Positions 6,416 to 11,339 of a stretch of DNA of 11,339 bases are shown here, piece after piece. Under the pieces are notes generated by a model. The model did no database searches, was not told the origin of the DNA, and saw only the letters and a list, made by a program, of their open reading frames with translations. Location of the stretch: positions 1 to 11,339 of the forward strand of contig URGG01000064.1 of the NCBI GenBank assembly GCA_900547345.1. Direction: 5' to 3'. The stretch's first letter is position 1, and each line of letters starts with the position of its first letter. Both the position numbers and the translations under genes were made by a program. This DNA is from an uncultured Collinsella sp. GTDB lineage: Bacteria > Actinomycetota > Coriobacteriia > Coriobacteriales > Coriobacteriaceae.

Positions 6416-6443
6416 AAGGCCTCCGCTTTGCGGGGGCCTTTTT
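6416..6443 (+). terminator. Rho-independent terminator of nagB
   Basis: The 11-bp stem AAGGCCTCCGC (6416-6426) with GCGGGGGCCTT (6430-6440) has one G-U pair, a TTT loop and a T tract to 6443. Confidence 0.92.
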
Positions 6444-6467
6444 GCTATCCCTTTCCGCCCACTTGAC

Positions 6468-6481
6468 CAAAAACTTGCCGC
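6468..6481 (+). repeat. 14-bp repeat, copy 1 (possible operator)
   Basis: CAAAAACTTGCCGC is identical to 6714-6727. Around it CTTG occurs at 6462, 6474 and 6485, with spacings of 12 and 11 bp, about one helical turn. Such phased direct repeats are typical of sites bound by SARP-type winged-helix regulators like the gene downstream. Confidence 0.45.
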
Positions 6482-6713
6482 AAGCTTGACGAATGCCGGA
6501 TGTCCAACAGCTTGATTCATTCTATACCAGATTCTATGCAAAAATGCCACTAGAAGGTCGTAGACGGTAGCGGGTGCTAGGCGAGTTGAATGACATGGCT
6601 GAACCTTGTTCATCTGCGTTACACTGCCGCTTAGATGGGACAAGCTGACAAGCTCATTTACCTGCTTAAAGACCGATTAGTCGGGGGATTAATAACAATC
6701 GGCCCTCGCTGTA

Positions 6714-6727
6714 CAAAAACTTGCCGC
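6714..6727 (+). repeat. 14-bp repeat, copy 2 (possible operator)
   Basis: A perfect second copy of CAAAAACTTGCCGC, about 105 bp before the regulator's start codon, followed by another CTTG at 6727. Confidence 0.45.
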
Positions 6728-6831
6728 TTGCGTACCAAAAGACAACCTAAAACACAAGGTCGCTCTATTCATAGCGCGACTTGTATGGTCTTGCGGCTAC
6801 AGTGTCCATACGGTCGAGTTGAGGAGCGGGC

Positions 6832-9831
6832 ATGGTAAACGATTTGAGCGGTATAGACGACCTCGAGCTGATGCCGCTGGGCGGAGGCTATATGGTGCGA
6901 CGCGAACGCTTGATGAATGAGCTTATCGCCAAGGGCCGAAAGGCCGGCATCGTGGTTCTTTATGCGCCCGACGGGTTTGGGAAGACCTCGGTGCTGCTGC
7001 AGTACACCCATGAGGTTAAATGCGACCCGACGCGAGGCCCCGTGCGGATTATCGAGGCCGATCGTGCCATTGGGCGCGAGGTGTTTATGCAGCTCGAGGT
7101 GGTTACCGAAGAACTCAAAGACAAACCGCACTCCCTTATCGCGATTGATAATGTGCCAAACCTCGATCAGCACGATACCGAAGACCTCATCGACAGGATT
7201 CGCGGCCTGCGCGCTATGGGGGTAGGGGTCTTTATCTCCTGCCGTCCTTCAAATCGTCAGCTGATTCATGGGCTGGGCGATTCGGTTAAGATCAATGCGC
7301 AGATGCTTAAGGTGCATGCCTATGAGTATTCGGCGTGGGCATCGGCGTTTTCGATCAGCACATCGCTCGACTTTTATCAGCTCACGCAGGGCGTGCCCGA
7401 GCTCGTTTCGGCATTGCAGACGGGTCTGTATGGCCAAGGTGACGTAGCCGGTCTGCTCGAAAACGAGATTGTCAACGTATATGGCGCGGCACTTGCCGAT
7501 CTGGCTTCGCTCGACAATAATGCGCTGTTTTGCGTGGCATGTCTCATGGTTTTGATGGGCGAGGGCAATATCGCAGAACTCGAGGCTTGCGGGGTGAGGC
7601 TGTCGATGGTCGACCAGTCCTACTTTGTACGCGACTACCCGATCTTTGGCTTGGATCCCGCCGAGCGGAGTTTTACGTGTCTGGGCACGGAGGATAACGG
7701 ACGCTTGCGTTTGCGTAAGTTGGTGGCCGAGGTTCGCCCCGAACTTGTTCCGAGGGCGGCCCGGATTTTGCTTAAGGCGGGCCGATGCGATGCGGCGATG
7801 AGCCTGGCGGACGCCTTTTTGGACCGTGAAGCGGTCCTTGAACTTGCTGGTCAGTATGGGGTCGATCTTGCTCTGACGGGGCACGGGGCCGATATCTGCC
7901 GAGCAGCGCTGGGCACGATCGATGCCGACGATCCGGCTCCAGAGCCAACGCCTGCCGAGGCGCTTGGCGTATATCTGGCAGCGGTCAGCGTGTCCAATAC
8001 AAAGCTCGCTCGCTATATGGCATCGGTCATCGAGCGCGGGGGCGAACGGGCGGCCTGCGAAATAGATCCTGTTTCGTGGAGGGTAGCCCAGACACTGACG
8101 GCTGTTTGCTATGGGGACAACGGGCTTGGGCTTCCTACGAACCTGGCCGTGCCAGAAATCGAGACATCCCACACCGCACTCGACATGCTGTCCGCGCATA
8201 TCGAGGTCAAGCGATGCCTGACCGAGCGGGGAGATGACGGCGGCGTTCTACAGCAGCTCAAAACGAGCAAGGCCTACGACTGCGAGCTCGACATCGCGGG
8301 GATTGTTATACGGGCCGATAGCATGCTGGTGGAGCTCTTTGACGGGTCGTTTGCGGGAACCGACGAGCGCGACGACGAGATGACGGTGGTGCGGGAGGCG
8401 CTCGACGTACGTGGGCTTAAGGCGATGGCTATCTGGGTGCGCATGGTGCTGGCGGCACGGCGGCTCCTTTCCGGCTTGCCGGTAACCGACGACGCGGCGT
8501 TCAACGAGCTCGATCGTTTTGCCGTGCGCATGCGCGACAACCAGATTCAGCTGTTTGGCCTGTTGCTAGAAGGCTGGCAGTCGCTGGCAGAGGGACGGCC
8601 GGTTAATGCAAAGTTCCGTGCGGTCCAAGTGCTCAAACTTGCCGAGGAGTCGATTGCGTACATGCGCGATAACGCATTACTGCTGGAGCGCGCGGCATAT
8701 CTGCGTAACACCTCGATGGTTTCGGTGCGCGAGGAAGCGGAGCTACTCGATATAAGCCAGACGCAGGTTGGTGGCGCAGAAGCCTGGATGGTGGCACTGC
8801 ATTTGGCTTGCGCGGGGCGAGATAGCGATCTTGCGGCCTGGATGTCCATGAATCGTGCGGGGATTCTAGAGCCATCGTATCGGCTCTTTGCGCGCCTTGC
8901 CATGCATTGTCTGGGCGAGCCGGCGGCCAGGATACGCAAGAAGCTTCCCGTGCGCGAACTGTCGCGGTACTCGCTGCGCGACGATTTGGAAGGGGAGGGC
9001 GAGCGCCTGTTCCAGGCTGGCGAGGTTGAAGCCGTTGATACCATCGACCATATCGAGATTCGCATGTTTGGTGCGTTTCGCGCCGAGCGCGACGGGTTTC
9101 CCATCACGGACAAAATGTGGCGTCGCAAGAAGGCGGCGACACTTGCCGAGCGGCTTGCGCTGGGCATGGATTCGCTCGTCGATCGTGAGACGCTGGCCAT
9201 GGAGCTGTGGCCCCATGCCGAGTTCAATAGCGCCCGCAATAACCTGTACTCGACGATATCGCGCTTGCGGTCGGCTTTGGGGCCGACGCCGGATGGCAAG
9301 TCGTGTGTGCTCATCCAAAATGAATGCATCGGACTCAACGGCGACTACGTCAAGACCGATGTACGGCTGTTTGACCAGATAAGCCGCGAGGTTTTGGGAA
9401 ATCGCACGGGTGCGCGCGGGCCCCATTTAGTTGAGCTGTGCCTTAAGATTGAGCAGCTTTATGCCGGACCGCTGTATGTTCCCAATGGCTGTAATCCCAC
9501 CTACTTTTTGCGTATGCGACGCATTATGCAGTCAAAGTACATCGATTGCATGATTAAGGGAGCAAATGCCGCTCTAGAAGAAAACGATCTGCAGTCGGCG
9601 ATTTGGCTGGCGGAGTCGGGGCTTCGGCAGGAAACGGCGCGTGAGGATATGGTGCGCTGCGCCATGCGTGTCTACAGTGCGGCGGGGCGGCGGCGCGATA
9701 TCGTCGAGCTATACAGTGGGCATATGCACCATCTGAGGGAGCAGGTCAATGGCGTGCCCGAGCCCGAGACGCGGCGTCTATACGAGCGCTTGGTGGAGGG
9801 GCGGCTCAATCGCGTGCTGGTCGAGCGATAA
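6832..9831 (+). CDS. Large MalT-like ATPase / SARP-type (BTAD) transcriptional regulator
   Basis: 999 residues. The N-terminus is a STAND-type ATPase as in MalT and LAL regulators: P-loop APDGFGKTS (45-53, Lys51), Walker B LIAIDN (102-107, Asp106) and a strand ending SCRPS that may be a sensor. Residues of about 300-350 (PELVPRAARILLKAGRCDAA) resemble the region after the ATPase in LAL proteins. About 350-735 is helical and may be a repeat scaffold for sensing. From 741 (IEIRMFGAFRAERDG) a winged-helix DNA-binding domain follows, with its recognition helix near 798-815 (ARNNLYSTISRLRSAL), then a BTAD helical domain at about 850-990. GAGGAG (6821-6826) supports the ATG. It is probably a ligand- and ATP-controlled activator; its targets and signal are unknown. 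The neighbouring nagB and IIA genes, or itself, are possible targets. Confidence 0.85.
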   Translation: MVNDLSGIDDLELMPLGGGYMVRRERLMNELIAKGRKAGIVVLYAPDGFGKTSVLLQYTHEVKCDPTRGPVRIIEADRAIGREVFMQLEVVTEELKDKPHSLIAIDNVPNLDQHDTEDLIDRIRGLRAMGVGVFISCRPSNRQLIHGLGDSVKINAQMLKVHAYEYSAWASAFSISTSLDFYQLTQGVPELVSALQTGLYGQGDVAGLLENEIVNVYGAALADLASLDNNALFCVACLMVLMGEGNIAELEACGVRLSMVDQSYFVRDYPIFGLDPAERSFTCLGTEDNGRLRLRKLVAEVRPELVPRAARILLKAGRCDAAMSLADAFLDREAVLELAGQYGVDLALTGHGADICRAALGTIDADDPAPEPTPAEALGVYLAAVSVSNTKLARYMASVIERGGERAACEIDPVSWRVAQTLTAVCYGDNGLGLPTNLAVPEIETSHTALDMLSAHIEVKRCLTERGDDGGVLQQLKTSKAYDCELDIAGIVIRADSMLVELFDGSFAGTDERDDEMTVVREALDVRGLKAMAIWVRMVLAARRLLSGLPVTDDAAFNELDRFAVRMRDNQIQLFGLLLEGWQSLAEGRPVNAKFRAVQVLKLAEESIAYMRDNALLLERAAYLRNTSMVSVREEAELLDISQTQVGGAEAWMVALHLACAGRDSDLAAWMSMNRAGILEPSYRLFARLAMHCLGEPAARIRKKLPVRELSRYSLRDDLEGEGERLFQAGEVEAVDTIDHIEIRMFGAFRAERDGFPITDKMWRRKKAATLAERLALGMDSLVDRETLAMELWPHAEFNSARNNLYSTISRLRSALGPTPDGKSCVLIQNECIGLNGDYVKTDVRLFDQISREVLGNRTGARGPHLVELCLKIEQLYAGPLYVPNGCNPTYFLRMRRIMQSKYIDCMIKGANAALEENDLQSAIWLAESGLRQETAREDMVRCAMRVYSAAGRRRDIVELYSGHMHHLREQVNGVPEPETRRLYERLVEGRLNRVLVER

Positions 9832-9863
9832 AAAACGGGCGCCCGAAGTACTTGGGCACCCGT
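9829..9863 (-). terminator. Rho-independent terminator of the yhbY-family gene
   Basis: On the minus strand ACGGGTGCCC pairs with GGGCGCCCGT over 10 bp with one G-U pair (9854-9863 with 9835-9844), followed by six T. On the plus strand a C-A mismatch and the lack of a T tract make it weaker. Its T tract overlaps the stop codon of the convergent regulator gene. Confidence 0.85.
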
Positions 9864-9900
9864 AAGCTTGCTATGTGTTGGTTCGCCGAATCATTGGCTC

Positions 9901-10200
9901 TTAGACGAGCTTGATCTTCTCGATGTCCTTGCGCGAGGACTCGCGATACAGTGAGAACTTGCGGCCGATAACCTGGACGACCTCGGCGTGGCAGCGCTCG
10001 GCGAGCTCTTCGGCGGCCTCGCGGGCGGAAAGACTGGAGCCATCGAGCACGGAGCACTTAACGAGCTCGTGCTTCTCCAGGTAGGCGACCGTCTGCTCGA
10101 CGGTGCCCTCGTTGACATCGGACTTGCCGATGATGATGGCGGGGTTGAGGTGATGGGCCATGCTGCGAAGCTGCTTGACCTGTGCTCCTGTCAGTGCCAT
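9901..10200 (-). CDS. yhbY: YhbY-family RNA-binding protein (CRM domain)
   Basis: 99 residues forming a single CRM domain, the length of E. coli YhbY, which binds precursors of the large ribosomal subunit during assembly. Matching segments are LTGAQVKQLRSMAHHLNP, IIIGKSDVNEG, EKHELVKCSVL and VVQVIGRKFSLYRES. The loop usually reading GxxG is GKSD (25-28), so its last glycine is aspartate. The ribosome binding site is weak (AAAGCGAG about 6-13 nt upstream). It lies downstream of the methyltransferase on the same strand with a 158-nt gap, converges with the large regulator, and ends before its own strong terminator. Confidence 0.93.
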   Translation of the reverse strand: MALTGAQVKQLRSMAHHLNPAIIIGKSDVNEGTVEQTVAYLEKHELVKCSVLDGSSLSAREAAEELAERCHAEVVQVIGRKFSLYRESSRKDIEKIKLV

Positions 10201-10226
10201 GGGTTCTCGCTTTCTATGTATGGGGC

Positions 10227-10241
10227 GCCCCGCGACGGGGC
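10227..10241 (-). promoter_or_regulatory. Hairpin in the yhbY leader
   Basis: GCCCCG and CGGGGC form a perfect 6-bp stem with a 3-nt loop, 27 nt before the yhbY start. A possible -10, TAGATT, lies just upstream on the minus strand (10245-10250), without a good -35. No T tract follows the hairpin. Confidence 0.35.
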
Positions 10242-10358
10242 CTTAATCTACGTGAGCTGTCCCACGATAGCGCAGGAACGGCGCGGTGTGGAGCGCGTTT
10301 GCCCAGTTCAAAAAGAATGCGGATGCCGAGTGAGTGGGCGGCGCGGGCTGCGAACGGG

Positions 10359-11246
10359 CTATGAGCTGGGCGCAGAGACCGGCTCCCATGCAATAAACGC
10401 CCAACGGACTTTGCGGACGTGGTCGAGCATATAGCGCCCCTGCGGCACGCCCTTGGAGCCCGGCTCACCGGCATGGGGGTTCTCAATCATGTGTTGAGCG
10501 ATGTAGTCGCGCAGGCGGTCGATCTTATCCTCGTTGCCATGCTCGAGCATACGGGAAAAATCCGCTACGCCCGCCTCAAGGCTATCGAAGGTGTCGCGAC
10601 GGGGCGATTCAAAATACGTGACCTGCGGCAGCGCACCCATCTGAATAAGGATGTTAAAGGCATACACAAAGCCATTACTGCAGGTAACCGAGGCACCGAT
10701 GGCGTTCATCAAGTGCAGATCATAGCGCGGGCTGGAGTTGGCGACCATCGTGACAGCACAACGACGACGAGCCGTACGATCAAGCTTGGCAAGCGCGCCT
10801 TTTAGATTGGTCGTCGTAACCGACCGACTGGCAAAGGCGACATCCACCGCCTTCGCGACCGGTCCAACCAAATCCCAATCATCATCCCAAGCAAGCTCAA
10901 GCGGCGTTATGCGCCTTTCGAGTCCGTAGTACTCAATGCCGGCATCAAGCGTGCCCAGCATAGCGGGGGAGAAGTCGGCAGCAATCACAGGATGCCCAGC
11001 CTGAGCAAGCGGAATAGCAATCGACCCAGCCCCACATCCCATATCAAGCACGGATTCACCAGGCTTTAATGCCAACAGCTTTATAAAGTCCCGAGCATAA
11101 GGGGCAGTCTCAAGCGGCCGAAAATGCCGAGCCCTTTTATCCCACTCAAAAGAATCATCAGCCCGATGCCGAGCGGCCTGCAGACGCATCCATTCGCCAT
11201 TCCAATCCGCAGCAAGCAGCTCAGAACGAATCAAATCATCAGCCAC
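10359..11246 (-). CDS. Class I SAM-dependent methyltransferase
   Basis: 295 residues from a GTG start. Motif I VLDMGCGAGSIAIPLA (66-81), followed by the acidic end of strand two in VIAADFSPAM (Asp91), is the SAM-binding core of the type-11-like Rossmann methyltransferases. The N-terminal WNGEWMRLQAARHRADDSFEWDKRARHF is typical of a subgroup whose substrate I cannot name. The frame is open to 11306, but those 20 extra codons cross a terminator hairpin. TAGGAGG (11254-11260), 7 nt before the GTG at 11244-11246, marks the real start. The stop is TAG at 10359-10361. The yhbY-family gene follows on the same strand with no terminator between them, so the two may be co-transcribed. Confidence 0.88.
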   Translation of the reverse strand: MADDLIRSELLAADWNGEWMRLQAARHRADDSFEWDKRARHFRPLETAPYARDFIKLLALKPGESVLDMGCGAGSIAIPLAQAGHPVIAADFSPAMLGTLDAGIEYYGLERRITPLELAWDDDWDLVGPVAKAVDVAFASRSVTTTNLKGALAKLDRTARRRCAVTMVANSSPRYDLHLMNAIGASVTCSNGFVYAFNILIQMGALPQVTYFESPRRDTFDSLEAGVADFSRMLEHGNEDKIDRLRDYIAQHMIENPHAGEPGSKGVPQGRYMLDHVRKVRWAFIAWEPVSAPSS

Positions 11247-11265
11247 GGGCCAACCTCCTAGCAAC

Positions 11266-11297
11266 AAAAAAGCGACTCCTCCCAAAAGAAGAGCCGC
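11266..11297 (-). terminator. Terminator-like hairpin just before the methyltransferase
   Basis: On the minus strand GCGGCTCTTC (11297-11288) pairs with GAGGAGTCGC (11281-11272) over 10 bp with two G-U pairs, with a 6-nt loop and six T (11271-11266). The methyltransferase Shine-Dalgarno begins only 5 nt later. It may end an upstream gene outside the window or act as an attenuator. Confidence 0.75.
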
Positions 11298-11301
11298 AAC
11301 C

Positions 11302-11330
11302 AGCATATATCAGAAAAAGAACCGTTCCAA
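11302..11330 (-). promoter_or_regulatory. Candidate promoter of the methyltransferase
   Basis: On the minus strand TTGGAA (11330-11325) and TATGCT (11307-11302) are 17 bp apart, each matching consensus at about four of six positions. The predicted start, near 11295, falls inside the first arm of the terminator-like hairpin. Confidence 0.4.
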
Positions 11331-11339
11331 CGCCAAACC

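Larger units (their letters stand above)
6444..6831 (+). other. Upstream region of the large regulator
   Basis: These 388 bases are AT-richer than their surroundings and hold no convincing gene. They contain CTTG motifs at 6462, 6474, 6485 and 6511, a 14-bp repeat at 6468 and 6714, a nested inverted repeat near 6673-6702 (CCGA/TCGG or CCGATT/AATCGG), and a 7-bp dyad AGGTCGC/GCGACTT (6757-6782). A possible promoter is TTGATT (6512-6517) with TATGCA (6535-6540) at 17 bp, which is weak. The length and motif content fit a regulated promoter of the regulator. Confidence 0.5.

Noticed and set aside
6635..6838. A 67-codon frame before the large regulator
   Set aside because: No ribosome binding site or similarity was recognised, and it overlaps the regulator's start and the possible operators.
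10419..10805. A 128-codon plus-strand frame opposite the methyltransferase
   Set aside because: It is antisense to a gene with a clear SAM-binding motif and has no ribosome binding site or recognisable domain.
11247..11306. A hydrophobic N-terminal leader (MLVAALLLGG) on the methyltransferase
   Set aside because: It is the translation of a terminator hairpin; the GTG at 11244-11246 has an ideal ribosome binding site.

Overview
The window looks like a chromosomal piece of a high-GC gut actinobacterium of the class Coriobacteriia, most like Collinsella. This is inferred from base composition, codon use and gene content; no database search was possible. Housekeeping genes fill most of it, with a small mobile or repeat-rich patch at the left end.

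Left end (1-1395): the C-terminal part of a large serine recombinase runs in from beyond the edge. About 500 bases without a gene follow. They hold an intrinsic terminator, a 48-bp direct repeat with tRNA-like arms, paired short hairpins, and a tandem run of palindromic repeats whose pairing is best in minus-strand RNA. This looks like the edge of an integrated element next to a repeat cluster.

Centre (1396-6443), all on the plus strand: a patatin-like phospholipase; the rplM-rpsI ribosomal operon with a clear promoter, a 5' hairpin and a strong terminator; glmM (phosphoglucosamine mutase); a PTS glucose-family IIA protein; and nagB (glucosamine-6-phosphate deaminase) behind a structured leader and before a strong terminator. 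GlmM sends glucosamine-6-P into cell-wall synthesis, while NagB returns it to glycolysis and the IIA protein can energise sugar uptake, so the three fit one amino-sugar node. glmM as given has a 43-bp imperfect tandem duplication that shifts the frame and replaces its last 30 residues; this may be a sequencing or assembly error.

Right part (6444-11339): a 388-base upstream region with repeated CTTG motifs precedes a 999-residue regulator combining an N-terminal MalT-like ATPase, a helical middle, and a C-terminal winged helix plus BTAD (SARP type). Convergent to it, on the minus strand, lie a YhbY-family ribosome-assembly protein and a class I SAM-dependent methyltransferase. The methyltransferase is preceded by a terminator hairpin placed between a candidate promoter and its ribosome binding site.

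No CRISPR array, rRNA, intact tRNA or insertion sequence was seen. The most notable items are the glmM duplication, the palindromic repeat run, and the large regulator with its possible operators.
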